From Mariniflexile sp. TRM1-10 (lineage in GTDB: Bacteria; Bacteroidota; Bacteroidia; Flavobacteriales; Flavobacteriaceae), in NCBI RefSeq assembly GCF_003425985.1, contig NZ_CP022985.1:3828001-3892000 (forward strand): DNA of 64,000 nt. The letters are read 5' to 3'. The number at the start of each line of letters is the position of its first letter. Position 1 is the first letter of the stretch. Shown one piece after another: positions 50,818-59,881 of the stretch. The notes beneath the pieces are model-generated. The model had not been told where the DNA came from. It searched no databases and saw only the letters and a program-made list of their open reading frames with translations. The translations under genes and the position numbers were made by a program.

Positions 50818-51411
50818 ATGGTAAAAACAAAAATCATTATAGTTTATATTATAGTACTAAGTGTAATCTCTTGTTTGAATTTTTATAGAAACTCAGATGG
50901 AGCATTACGTCCAAATAAAATAAATTTTAAACTAGACAAAAATCAAAGTTTGAGTAAACCTTGCTTTATAGATACTTTAAGTGTTTACGAACTTTATTCT
51001 ACATGGCTAGGAGATTATGATTTAAATTCAAAAAGAAAGGATGACTATGTTATTATGAATGAATATCGATATTATGATGGTACTTTAGCAAACTTTAAAA
51101 TATTTCTTCGTTTTTACAATAATGGGAATCTTAGTTTTTTTCATATTGAAAATGAATCGGGATTAAACAAAGAATCATTTAATCCTGCTAAAGGAATTTT
51201 AGGAGTATATTCTTGTATTGATAATAAAATTTTGATCGAAGAATTTTCCTTTCGTGGTCATCAAGGAAGTTATCTTAAAAGTAAAGCAAGAGTAAAGGGA
51301 GATACTATTCACCTAGTAAGAGAATTATCAGGTTATTATACAGGAAAGCATAATATTTTTATAAAAAAGGAAGTTCCTAATGAATATTTAGATTGGAAAT
51401 CAGATTGGTAA
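50818..51411 (+). CDS. Hypothetical lipoprotein
   Basis: A 197-residue protein with an N-terminal hydrophobic stretch and lipobox VLSVISC, so probably lipid-anchored. The mature part is rich in aromatic and charged residues (YELYSTWLGDYDLN, FLRFYNNGNLSFFHIENE) and likely forms a beta-rich fold. I do not recognise it. It is an isolated gene followed by a degenerate duplicated segment. Confidence 0.7.
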   Translation: MVKTKIIIVYIIVLSVISCLNFYRNSDGALRPNKINFKLDKNQSLSKPCFIDTLSVYELYSTWLGDYDLNSKRKDDYVIMNEYRYYDGTLANFKIFLRFYNNGNLSFFHIENESGLNKESFNPAKGILGVYSCIDNKILIEEFSFRGHQGSYLKSKARVKGDTIHLVRELSGYYTGKHNIFIKKEVPNEYLDWKSDW

Positions 51412-51563
51412 ATATTTTCAGTTCTGTGTTAATAACAACACTTACTTCTCTTTTCCAATAATTGTACCCTACAGGCAGATTAAAAAACATCATCTATTAA
51501 ACCTACCAAATATATTGCCATTTAAATCACCATAACTTCGGGTACAGTAGCGTAATTTACATC
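51412..51563 (-). pseudogene. Duplicated 3' end of the KDG kinase gene
   Basis: About 152 bp match 52367-52519 at high identity, covering the last 25 or so codons of the sugar kinase at 52445-53449 and the DNA past its stop. In this copy a small deletion breaks the frame (VNYATVPEVM then a stop). Together the copies form direct repeats around the transposase remnant and the cupin gene. Confidence 0.75.
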
Positions 51564-51600
51564 TCACAGCTAGAGCGGACACCTTGCTCGTGCATGTAAC

Positions 51601-51744
51601 CTAATTCAAATCAATTTCTAAAATAGTTTGGTCGTCATTCCCATAGTTCCTAGCGCTACTGTATTTCCAGTCTATAGGATTGGTAACAAAACCAGTTTCA
51701 ACAGGACTATAATGAATATAATTTAAATTTTTGTTCAAATACTT
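51601..51744 (-). pseudogene. C-terminal remnant of a REP-associated (Y1/IS200-like) transposase
   Basis: The minus-strand frame ending at TAG 51601 reads NYIHYSPVETGFVTNP then IDWKYSSARNYG and DDQTILEIDLN, the unmistakable tail of RAYT/Y1_Tnp proteins. A stop codon (51745-51747) interrupts it at once upstream, and no catalytic Tyr or HUH motif is found. Nearby GAGCGGACACCTTGCTC (51575-51591) is a REP-like hairpin. It is a dead fragment. Confidence 0.8.
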
Positions 51745-51874
51745 TTAGCGACCAAATCTGGCAGTTGATATACAAGAATGATGTAACTTTTTCTCTTAAT
51801 TATGTAACTATATGGTCAAATAATAGCCCTAATTTGTGTTACACAAAGAAGTTCACCATTAAAAATTATAAATC

Positions 51875-52246
51875 ATGGATACTAAAGAACTAGAAAAATT
51901 GCCAAACAAAGATGGAGAAATTGAAAAAGGCAATTCCCATATTATCGTTGAGTTAATAGAATATGAGCATAATGCTGTTGTTAGTAAGTCGATAATGAAA
52001 AAGACAACAGGGTCAATAAATGCGCTATCATTTGCAAGCGGTGAAGGACTTAATGAGAAGGTTTCTCCTTTCGACACATATGCACAAATTATTGATGGCA
52101 GCGCAATTATTGAAATTGACGGCAAGGCATCTATACTCAAAACAGGAGATGGTATACTTATACCTGCTCATAAAGCAAGTCATATTAAGCCTAATGGACG
52201 GTTTAAATTGATTTTAACAGTGATAAAAAGTGGATACGAATTGTGA
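51875..52246 (+). CDS. Cupin-domain protein
   Basis: A 123-residue single-domain cupin. Motif 1 is around FDTYAQIIDGSAIIEIDG, and motif 2 ILIPAHKASHIKPNGRF. The usual first-motif HxH is absent (FDTYAQ), leaving one or two His, so metal binding may be weak. Small cupins of this sort often bind sugars or act as regulators. It lies between direct repeats made by duplication of the kinase gene end. Confidence 0.8.
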   Translation: MDTKELEKLPNKDGEIEKGNSHIIVELIEYEHNAVVSKSIMKKTTGSINALSFASGEGLNEKVSPFDTYAQIIDGSAIIEIDGKASILKTGDGILIPAHKASHIKPNGRFKLILTVIKSGYEL

Positions 52247-52444
52247 AAATAGTAGATACGAATAAAAAATATGCATGTTCAACCCTATGTAACAAGTTGC
52301 TTGTTATGGGGTTGGTGCAAAAAAATATCTCAATATTTTAGTTTGCACACTTAATGAGATACTACCATATTTTCAGTTTTGTGTTAATAACAACACTTAT
52401 TTCTCTTTTCTAATAATTGTACCCAATAGATAGATTAAAAACCA

Positions 52445-53449
52445 TCATCTATTAAACCTACCAGATACATTGCCATTTAAAATTCCCATAACTTCGGGTA
52501 CAGTAGCATAATTTACATCGCCTTCGTAGGTGTGTTTTAAGGCGCAAGCTGCACTAGCAAATTCCATAGACCTATAATCGTCAAACTCCTGTAGTCCGTA
52601 TATTAATCCAGCGGCAAAAGCGTCGCCAGTTCCTATTCGGTCTATGATATGAGTGATATCAAAATCACTGGTTTCTCTAAACTCTTCACCATTCCACATT
52701 CTAGCTCTTATTTTGTGCCATGAAGCATTTATAGGTGTTCTTATTTTATCAAAAACCTTTTCGATAGATGGGAATTTTTTTATTAGGGCTTTACTGGCTT
52801 CAATAAAATCGTCATTAGAAAATTCATAATTGGTATCTAAAACTTCATTTATTTCGTTAATACCACCAATAAAAATGGTGGAATAAGAAAGTAAATCGGA
52901 TAAAACATCTTTGGCATTTTCTCCATATTTCCACAAACCTTTGCGGTAGGTTGGATCGGCACTTACAGCGATTCCTTTTTGTTTAGCCAATAAAAGTCCT
53001 GCTTTAAGCGTGTCGTAAGCCCCTTTGCTTAAGGCAGGAGTAATTCCTGTCCAATGAATCCATTTTGCTTTTTTTAGAATCTTTTCCCAATCTACCATTT
53101 CTGGTTTAATATCAGAAAAAGACGAGTGTGAGCGGTTATAAGAAATAGAACTAGGTCGCATTACAGCGCCGACTTCTAGAAAATATACGCCCAAAGGTCT
53201 GTCTGAACGCACAATTGCCGATGTGCTTACGCCAAATTTTTGTATATATGAAATAGCTGTATCGCCAACAAAATCATTAGAAACACAACTAATATGTTTT
53301 ACTTTTTCACCAAAATTAGCAATAGAAATCCCTACATTCACTTCGGTGCCACCAAAATAAAATTCCAATAAATTAGCTTGTATGAATTTTTTGTTTCCCT
53401 CTGGGGATAAGCGCATTAAAACTTCTCCAAACGTTATAATTTGTTTCAT
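52445..53449 (-). CDS. kdgK: 2-dehydro-3-deoxygluconokinase (PfkB family)
   Basis: A 334-residue ribokinase-fold sugar kinase. It opens ITFGEVLMRLSPEGN, has the N-terminal signature FYFGGTEVNVGISIANFG, the motif SADPTYRKGLW typical of KDG kinases, and the C-terminal anion hole and base GTGDAFAAGLIYGL. It phosphorylates KDG in uronate and alginate breakdown. It stands alone here; the last 25 codons are also present as a broken copy about 950 bp away. Confidence 0.88.
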   Translation of the reverse strand: MKQIITFGEVLMRLSPEGNKKFIQANLLEFYFGGTEVNVGISIANFGEKVKHISCVSNDFVGDTAISYIQKFGVSTSAIVRSDRPLGVYFLEVGAVMRPSSISYNRSHSSFSDIKPEMVDWEKILKKAKWIHWTGITPALSKGAYDTLKAGLLLAKQKGIAVSADPTYRKGLWKYGENAKDVLSDLLSYSTIFIGGINEINEVLDTNYEFSNDDFIEASKALIKKFPSIEKVFDKIRTPINASWHKIRARMWNGEEFRETSDFDITHIIDRIGTGDAFAAGLIYGLQEFDDYRSMEFASAACALKHTYEGDVNYATVPEVMGILNGNVSGRFNR

Positions 53450-53530
53450 GTGTAGGTGGTTATTTTTTATAGGTTATATGGCATCACTTTTTTTCCAAAG
53501 CCAGTTGGATAATAGTGATTTCATGAATGC

Positions 53531-54571
53531 TTAATCTTCATAAACTCTGTTTTCTTGTTCATTAACGCGAATAAAAGTAGTGCGTTTGGTAAGTTCTTTT
53601 AAGCGTTGTGCACCTACGTAAGTACACGTGCTTCTAAGTCCGCCTAAAATATCTTGTAAAGTATTTTCAACATCTCCTTTAAAAGGCACTTCAACCATTT
53701 TTCCTTCGCTGGCTCTATATTCTGCAACACCTCCTACATGCTTCTCCATGGCTGTTGATGAGCTCATACCATAAAACTTCCTATAAGGTTTACCCTTTTT
53801 TTCAATAATTTCACCACCACTTTCGGTATGGCCAGAAAGCATGCCGCCCAGCATAACAAAATCGGCACCTGCACCAAAAGCTTTGGCAATATCGCCAGGG
53901 ATGGAACAACCACCATCGCTAATTATTTGTCCACCCAAACCATGAGCGGCATCGGCACATTCTATAATTGCCGAAAGTTGTGGGTAGCCAACCCCAGTTT
54001 TTACACGTGTTGTACAAACAGAACCAGGGCCAATGCCAACTTTAACAATATCGGCACCAGAGAGCAATAATTCTTCAACCATTTCGCCAGTGACAACATT
54101 CCCTGCAATAATAATTTTATCGGGGTATTGGTCTCTGGTTTGCTTTACAAAATTGGCAAAATATTCAGAATAGCCATTGGCAACATCTATACAAATAAAT
54201 TTTAAATATGGGTTGAATTTAAATATGGAAGCTAATTTTTCAGAATCTTGCTGACTTACACCGGTACTTACGGCTATATAATTTTCCATGCCTTGTGGTA
54301 AATTTGATGCAAATACATTCCAATCGGTAGTGGAATAATGTTTATGTATGGCAGTGAATAATTGTTTTTTTGATAGTGCTTTAGCCATTTCAAAAGTACC
54401 AACGGTATCCATGTTGGCTGCCATTATAGGGATTCCTGTCCAAGAAAACGGACTGTGTAAAAACTTAAACTCACGCTCTAAACTAACTTCGGCTCTACTT
54501 TTAAGTGTAGAACGTTTTGGCCGTATCATAACATCTTTAAAGCCTAATTTAATATCATATTCTATGCGCAT
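53531..54571 (-). CDS. guaC: GMP reductase
   Basis: A 346-residue cytosolic TIM-barrel enzyme that converts GMP to IMP with NADPH. The active-site loop [17 protein letters not shown] (Cys near 186) and the phosphate site [30 protein letters not shown] are present. There is no CBS domain, which separates it from IMP dehydrogenase. The N-terminus [19 protein letters not shown] matches GuaC. A P-family element separates it from the next gene. Confidence 0.94.
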   Translation of the reverse strand: MRIEYDIKLGFKDVMIRPKRSTLKSRAEVSLEREFKFLHSPFSWTGIPIMAANMDTVGTFEMAKALSKKQLFTAIHKHYSTTDWNVFASNLPQGMENYIAVSTGVSQQDSEKLASIFKFNPYLKFICIDVANGYSEYFANFVKQTRDQYPDKIIIAGNVVTGEMVEELLLSGADIVKVGIGPGSVCTTRVKTGVGYPQLSAIIECADAAHGLGGQIISDGGCSIPGDIAKAFGAGADFVMLGGMLSGHTESGGEIIEKKGKPYRKFYGMSSSTAMEKHVGGVAEYRASEGKMVEVPFKGDVENTLQDILGGLRSTCTYVGAQRLKELTKRTTFIRVNEQENRVYED

Positions 54572-54658
54572 GTATATTTGGGATTAAGGTTGTTTTTAAA
54601 GGTATATCTTTATTATCTTTATAATGTTATAAAGTTAAAAAAAACATAATAATATATT

Positions 54659-54870
54659 GAAGTGGTTTAAACTATTTCGATTGAAGCAGGACGGAGCGTG
54701 AAAAAATAACCCAGTGGGTTATTTTAGCGAACGGGCCAGCCAGCGCAATGGCAATTTTACTCAATCGAAGTCTTTTTTAAGTTACATAGCATCACTACGG
54801 AAGGAAAAAAAGACATAGAGTGGGCAAAAAGGACGATTTTTTAGCCAATTTGAAAAGTTTATACCACTTC
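54659..54870 (-). repeat. P-family palindromic element, copy 5 (core A)
   Basis: 212 bp, starting GAAGTGGTTTAAACTATTTC and ending AGTTTATACCACTTC. It contains core A with hairpin AATAACCCAGTGGGTTATT. It is nearly the reverse complement of copy 3, about 40 kb away. Confidence 0.75.
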
Positions 54871-54947
54871 ATTGAGGTTAAATGCCTGTATTACTTTTGT
54901 TAATAAATAGAATAATAATAAGTTTGTTAAAAATGCATGCGAAGTAA

Positions 54948-56360
54948 ATGAGATTTCCTTTACAGTTTCTAAAAACTATTAAAACAAAGAAAATATTATC
55001 TACAATTATTTTTGTTTCAATAGCAGTTGTTATATTATTAGCTTACTTTTTTCTTGAGCGGAAAATAAGTAGCAATATGCTGATTTTGTTTTTATTTGGA
55101 TTTCTAATTGCTCAGATTTTTGTACTGCAATACTTTTTTAAAAATCAATTAAGGAATGAAATAAGGCTTGCAAATTTAAATACCAGAATAAAGGAATTAA
55201 AATCCAGTCTTGAAGAAACCAATAAGCTTGCTGATTTTAAATCTGTTTATATAGCTAATATGAGTTACGAAATCCGTACACCACTTAGTACGGTTTTGGG
55301 CATGCTTAATATGTTAAAAGAAACACACTTAGATGCCGACCAAAAAGCGCAAGTTGAAATTGCTGAATACTCTTCAAAGCATTTATTACAGCTTGTAAAC
55401 ATGGTTACAGATAATGAAGATGTAGATAAAGGTGATGTAAAACTCAATTTGTTGGCACTCGATTTAAAGACTGATTTATCACATCTTTTTAAAGTATTTG
55501 AATACCAAGCTTGGGAAAAAGGCTTACAGTTTGATTATAAATTTTTAGTGGACGAGAAGCGTAAATTTTCTCTTTTGGGTGATTCTTTACGCATACAACA
55601 AGTACTCATAAATTTAATTAATAATGCCATTAAGTTTACAAACTCAGGAAAAATATCAATTATTGTAGATCAAACTGTTAGTATAGAAGATGGTCAAATC
55701 GTCACGTTTTATATAAAAGACACGGGTATCGGACTACGTCCCGAAGAAGTAAAACAAATATTTAACGATTCTAAAGCATTTAGTATTTCACAAGGAAGAG
55801 ATTATAGAGGCGGTGGTATTGGTCTTGCTATTTCACATCAACTTGTAAAATTAATGGGTGGGGAGTTGAAATTAGAAAGTAAAGAAAATGAAGGCACTAC
55901 CTTTTATTTTAGTTTACAACTTAAAAAAACATTGGGAATAAAAAAAGAAGAAGACATTGAAGAACCTATTTTGTTAGAAAAGTTTAATGTTTTGGTTGCT
56001 GAAGATAATAGGATGAATCAAAAAGTAATTAAATTTTTATTGGAACAACAAGGTGCCGATTGCACGTTTGTAAAAAACGGTTTAGAGGCTGTTGAATTAT
56101 ATAAAATTTTAAATTTCGATATGATTTTTATGGATATTTATATGCCAGATATGGATGGTTATGAAGCTACCAAAGCCATAAAGGAAACAGAGAAGTATTC
56201 ACAATATAACACACCAATTATAGCGGTATCCGCAAGTGCTTTTGAAGCGGATATAGTAAATGCAAAACTTGCAGGAATAGATGACTTTTTAGCAAAACCA
56301 CTTGAGGTTTCAAAACTAAAAGAGCTATTAATAAAATACTCAAAAAAAAATGTTTCGTAA
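54948..56360 (+). CDS. Hybrid histidine kinase/response regulator with altered H-box
   Basis: A 470-residue membrane protein: two membrane segments (about 14-33 and 43-62), coiled coil, HisKA (about 95-160), HATPase (about 205-325: N-box INLINNAIKFT, G1 DTGIGL, G2 RGGGIGLAIS) and a receiver domain (about 342-465) with D396 in FMDIYMPDMDG and the Lys in FLAKPLE. The H-box reads MSYEIRTPL: Tyr107 (codon TAC) stands where the phosphoacceptor His is expected. Autophosphorylation should be impossible, so it may be an ATP-binding scaffold or be phosphorylated in trans on the receiver. There is no sensor domain beyond the membrane part. Confidence 0.88.
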   Translation: MRFPLQFLKTIKTKKILSTIIFVSIAVVILLAYFFLERKISSNMLILFLFGFLIAQIFVLQYFFKNQLRNEIRLANLNTRIKELKSSLEETNKLADFKSVYIANMSYEIRTPLSTVLGMLNMLKETHLDADQKAQVEIAEYSSKHLLQLVNMVTDNEDVDKGDVKLNLLALDLKTDLSHLFKVFEYQAWEKGLQFDYKFLVDEKRKFSLLGDSLRIQQVLINLINNAIKFTNSGKISIIVDQTVSIEDGQIVTFYIKDTGIGLRPEEVKQIFNDSKAFSISQGRDYRGGGIGLAISHQLVKLMGGELKLESKENEGTTFYFSLQLKKTLGIKKEEDIEEPILLEKFNVLVAEDNRMNQKVIKFLLEQQGADCTFVKNGLEAVELYKILNFDMIFMDIYMPDMDGYEATKAIKETEKYSQYNTPIIAVSASAFEADIVNAKLAGIDDFLAKPLEVSKLKELLIKYSKKNVS

Positions 56361-56373
56361 TGATTTAAAAAAT

Positions 56374-56426
56374 GAAGTGATTTAAAATTTTTGTTTGTAG
56401 GTAAAAGAAAAAGTTTAAATCACTTC
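56374..56426. repeat. P-family element, copy 6 (minimal)
   Basis: Only the two ends, GAAGTGATTTAAA and GTTTAAATCACTTC, with 25 bp between. The right end contains the ridA stop codon. It looks like a deletion remnant or could act as terminator for both convergent genes. Confidence 0.65.
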
Positions 56427-56800
56427 ATGGCAATCACACTAATTTCAACATTTACATTTTTTGGTAATCGCGCCACTTGAACGGTTTCACGTGCTGGTGC
56501 ATTGGCTTCGTCAAAAAAACTTCCGTATACGGCATTTATTTTAGTAAAGTCATCCATGTTGCTAATGAAGATTGACGATTTTACCACATGTTCAAACGTC
56601 ATGTTAGCGGCTTCTAAAACAGCTTTTAAGTTATGCATAACTTGCTTTGTTTCCGTTTCAATATCATTTAAAACAAGTTCGTTGGTTTCAGGATTGATGG
56701 CAATTTGCCCAGAAGTATATAAGGTATTTCCGCTTAAAATAGCTTGATTATAAGGACCAATAGGAGCAGGGGCATTTGGTGTCGTAATAATTTCTTTCAT
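56420..56800 (-). CDS. ridA: RidA family enamine/imine deaminase
   Basis: A 126-residue trimeric cytosolic enzyme that clears reactive 2-aminoacrylate and similar enamines. Conserved: TPNAPAPIGPYNQAI, YTSGQIAINPETNEL and the catalytic Arg in APARETVQVARLP. The length is normal. Its stop codon lies in the end of a P-family remnant. Confidence 0.93.
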   Translation of the reverse strand: MKEIITTPNAPAPIGPYNQAILSGNTLYTSGQIAINPETNELVLNDIETETKQVMHNLKAVLEAANMTFEHVVKSSIFISNMDDFTKINAVYGSFFDEANAPARETVQVARLPKNVNVEISVIAMK

Positions 56801-56871
56801 AATGGAGATGTATTCATTTTACTAGATTTTATAAGCAGAAAGATAGCAAATATTTTAATTTCACCAACCAA

Positions 56872-56911
56872 CAACCACCAACCATCAACCATCAACCACC
56901 AACCAACAACC
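56872..56911. repeat. CCAACAA/CCATCAA simple repeat
   Basis: ACCAACCAACAACCACCAAC and similar units, about 40 bp, in the gap between ridA and the LptD-like gene, reaching the latter's stop codon. Confidence 0.5.
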
Positions 56912-59694
56912 TAAAGCTGTATATCGGGCTGATTTCGTTTTTCGTATTTTAAATCTTTTAAGAAGTTCGATTTAATCCCAATAAAGAAATTCCATGACTT
57001 TCTAGAACTAAAGGGTACCCAGCTAAAATTCATACGCCAACTCATTAAATCGCGTTCAAAACGTAATTGCGTATAAGTAAAACCAGCGTTTTTTAAATCA
57101 TAACCAGATGAAGCACCAATAGACCATTTGTCTGACAATTTAATATCACCTGAAAACATGAGTGAATGAGACGATATTTGATTTTCCCGCCTACTATTGG
57201 AATAATTTAAAGCATAAGCGATTCGTAAATTCCAAGGGATTTTGTAGTTGTAATATTCACTTGGTTTTTCTTCTTCTTCTTCATCGTCTTTTATATCGTC
57301 AATTTGTTGGTTTGCAAAGTCTTCCCCTATGCCAAACATATCATCAGCACGACCACCACTTCGTAGATTTTCTTCAATAGCTTTTTCGTTTTCCTCTTTT
57401 TTACCTCCTTTATTACTGGACAAAGACCAACTTGTAGTTAAATTGGCAGTGGTTAATCTAAAAAGGCTTCCACCATTATCAATATTAAATTTGTTAATTC
57501 TGGTATTGTTGTTGTCTAGTGCATAAGGATCTAAAGTGGCTCCAAAATTCACACTCATTTTGTTGTTGAAAAGTTGTGTGCCTCCACTCATTCTAACAGG
57601 GCTCCATTGTAACGAATCACCCGCAAAATTATATGACGTCGAAAAGTTTAGGTTATTTAATAACATAATCTTTTTTGGTTCGGTTGCGGTGCTATCTTTA
57701 TCGCGCACTTTTGCTTCAAGGTTATTTGAAACCGAAATCCCCATAGAACTGGAGAAATTTTTTCCTGGACCTCCAAAAACACCTTGCTCAAAACGGTTGT
57801 ATTCTAGATTTGTGTCATTGTAAATAGCATCTAATTGAGCTTGGGTTAAACCATCGGCATTTACTACTTCTGCCGTTTCATAATATTTATCAAAAGCGGG
57901 ATTGATATTATAACTTATAGACGGACGGATTATATGCCGAATAGCCTTTATTTTGGTGTCTTCACCTTCTTTTTCAAAGTTAAACATCCCATAAACAGTG
58001 GTTCCTAAACTGGTGCTAAAATTGTAAGTTCTAAACGCATCAAAACCATTTACATCTTCAACAATAGTTTCTCTTGTTACAGCATCGTAACTTTTCTCTA
58101 TGGTTTTAAAGGTCCAAACTTCATTAAAATTGCTACTGGCACTTATGCTAAAATATTTGAATAACTTAAAATTAGTGGTAAGTGGAATGGTGTGTTGAAA
58201 ACCTGCTTTTGCATCATCAAACATTTCTTTTTTAAAGAAGAGGGAATCGGTAGTATTGATTCTATTTTCCCCTCTTACGCTATACTGCAAGTTAATATTC
58301 TGGATAATCCCTTTTTTAGTACCTGCTTTTGAAGCAAAAGGATATATTCTTCCCAAACTTCCTTGAAAAGTTGGAAGCGTCATATTAATTTGTTGGGTGT
58401 TGGTATTTTGAGAATGTGTAGCTGTTAAACTAATATTAGGTTGTAGTTCACCTGGAAATGTTTTAGAATATGACACCGAAGACGATAAGGTGTTATTTAA
58501 AAAAGCACCAGTATTAATTTGGTTCACAGAGGATCTGTAATACGTACTACTACCTAAGTTTACCGATGCCGAAAAACGTGAGTTGGGATTGGATTTCCCA
58601 TCTTGACTGTGAGACCAACGAATATTATAAATGGTAGACTTAGAATAATCGGGAAAACCACGTTCACTGTTAATTAGGTTTTCGTACCTAAAACCTAAAT
58701 TACCTCTAAATTTATAGCGTTTTGCATAGGTACTTTCTGTACGAAACCCATAACTTCCATTGGTATAGTAGTCTCCCAAAAGTGCTAAATCTACATAATC
58801 ACTTATAGCTAAATAATACCCGCCATTTTGTAAAAAATAACCCCGGTTATTTTGCTCACCAAAACTAGGGATTATGATACCGGATGTCTGTTTTTCAGAC
58901 TGCGGAAAGAAGCTAAAAGGCAACCAAACGGGCGTAGGAATATCATAAATATACAAACCAGCAGCTCCTGTTACTATTTTTTTCCCAGGCACAATTTTTG
59001 CTTTTAATAATCGAATATAATACTCGGGGTCTTCTAAATCTTCGGCAGTGGTATATTTTGCATTTTTCAAAAAGTAAACGGAATCATTTTCTTTTTTAGT
59101 AATGGATGCAATGATGGTACCGTCACCTTGCTCGGTTTTGGAATTGTAAATAAGTGCCTTCTTTGTTTTTGTATTAAAAACAATGGAATCGGGCTCTACA
59201 ACATTGGATCCCTGAGTGAAAACAGGTTTTTGGGTATAACCGCCAATAGAATCGGTAATACCTTTGGCGTATACCGTGTTTTTTGTATAATCTATAGTAA
59301 TACTACCTGCTGCAATATTCATGTCGCCATAATCAATAGTGGCCTCGTTATAAAGATATAACTTGTGTTCTTTCTGATTAAACTTGGTATAATCGACGGC
59401 ATGGTATTTTACTATATGTTCTAAAAGTTCTTTTTTAGGCTTAATGGAATCTTTAAAAGTAGAATCCTGTGCTTTTTCAGAAACCATAGGTAATGGTAAA
59501 CTATCGGTGCTAACAACAATACTATCTTTAACACTTCTGTCAATAGTAATACCGTTTTTAGGGATGTCTTGTGCAAAGCTTAACATGTTAATAAACACTG
59601 TAAAACTTAATGTGAAAAGTATTTTAAAGTTGTTTGTGTGCAACGCTTTTAAATGTATTTTTGTAAAAGTATGGCTCGATTTTTGAAAAGCCAA
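56911..59694 (-). CDS. LptD-like LPS assembly outer membrane protein
   Basis: A 927-residue outer membrane protein. It has a signal-like segment ending in FINMLSFAQ (about 42), an N-terminal OstA-like domain (YTKFNQKEHKLYLYNEATIDYGD, in parts over 95-150), and a long C-terminal beta-barrel (from about 250) that ends with WNFFIGIKSN and a basic tail. It is in the putative LptD group of Bacteroidota, which inserts LPS in the outer membrane. The start codon is TTG (59694). It is divergent from the amidase gene. Confidence 0.85.
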   Translation of the reverse strand: MAFQKSSHTFTKIHLKALHTNNFKILFTLSFTVFINMLSFAQDIPKNGITIDRSVKDSIVVSTDSLPLPMVSEKAQDSTFKDSIKPKKELLEHIVKYHAVDYTKFNQKEHKLYLYNEATIDYGDMNIAAGSITIDYTKNTVYAKGITDSIGGYTQKPVFTQGSNVVEPDSIVFNTKTKKALIYNSKTEQGDGTIIASITKKENDSVYFLKNAKYTTAEDLEDPEYYIRLLKAKIVPGKKIVTGAAGLYIYDIPTPVWLPFSFFPQSEKQTSGIIIPSFGEQNNRGYFLQNGGYYLAISDYVDLALLGDYYTNGSYGFRTESTYAKRYKFRGNLGFRYENLINSERGFPDYSKSTIYNIRWSHSQDGKSNPNSRFSASVNLGSSTYYRSSVNQINTGAFLNNTLSSSVSYSKTFPGELQPNISLTATHSQNTNTQQINMTLPTFQGSLGRIYPFASKAGTKKGIIQNINLQYSVRGENRINTTDSLFFKKEMFDDAKAGFQHTIPLTTNFKLFKYFSISASSNFNEVWTFKTIEKSYDAVTRETIVEDVNGFDAFRTYNFSTSLGTTVYGMFNFEKEGEDTKIKAIRHIIRPSISYNINPAFDKYYETAEVVNADGLTQAQLDAIYNDTNLEYNRFEQGVFGGPGKNFSSSMGISVSNNLEAKVRDKDSTATEPKKIMLLNNLNFSTSYNFAGDSLQWSPVRMSGGTQLFNNKMSVNFGATLDPYALDNNNTRINKFNIDNGGSLFRLTTANLTTSWSLSSNKGGKKEENEKAIEENLRSGGRADDMFGIGEDFANQQIDDIKDDEEEEEKPSEYYNYKIPWNLRIAYALNYSNSRRENQISSHSLMFSGDIKLSDKWSIGASSGYDLKNAGFTYTQLRFERDLMSWRMNFSWVPFSSRKSWNFFIGIKSNFLKDLKYEKRNQPDIQL

Positions 59695-59881
59695 AATTAC
59701 ATATATTTTTCTGTGATTGATTTATTATTCAATTAAAATTTTAAATTAAACTTGAACTCAAACATAATGAGTAATAAACCAAGTTTTTTAATCGTTAAAA
59801 TGTTTGTGAACCATAGTTATCAAAATAATAAAACACGATGATTATAGTTAATGTTTATGAATTAATGATTTAAACCAAAAT

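Noticed and set aside
51601..51747. Functional transposase
   Set aside because: Only the last 48 codons remain, with a stop directly upstream and no catalytic motif.
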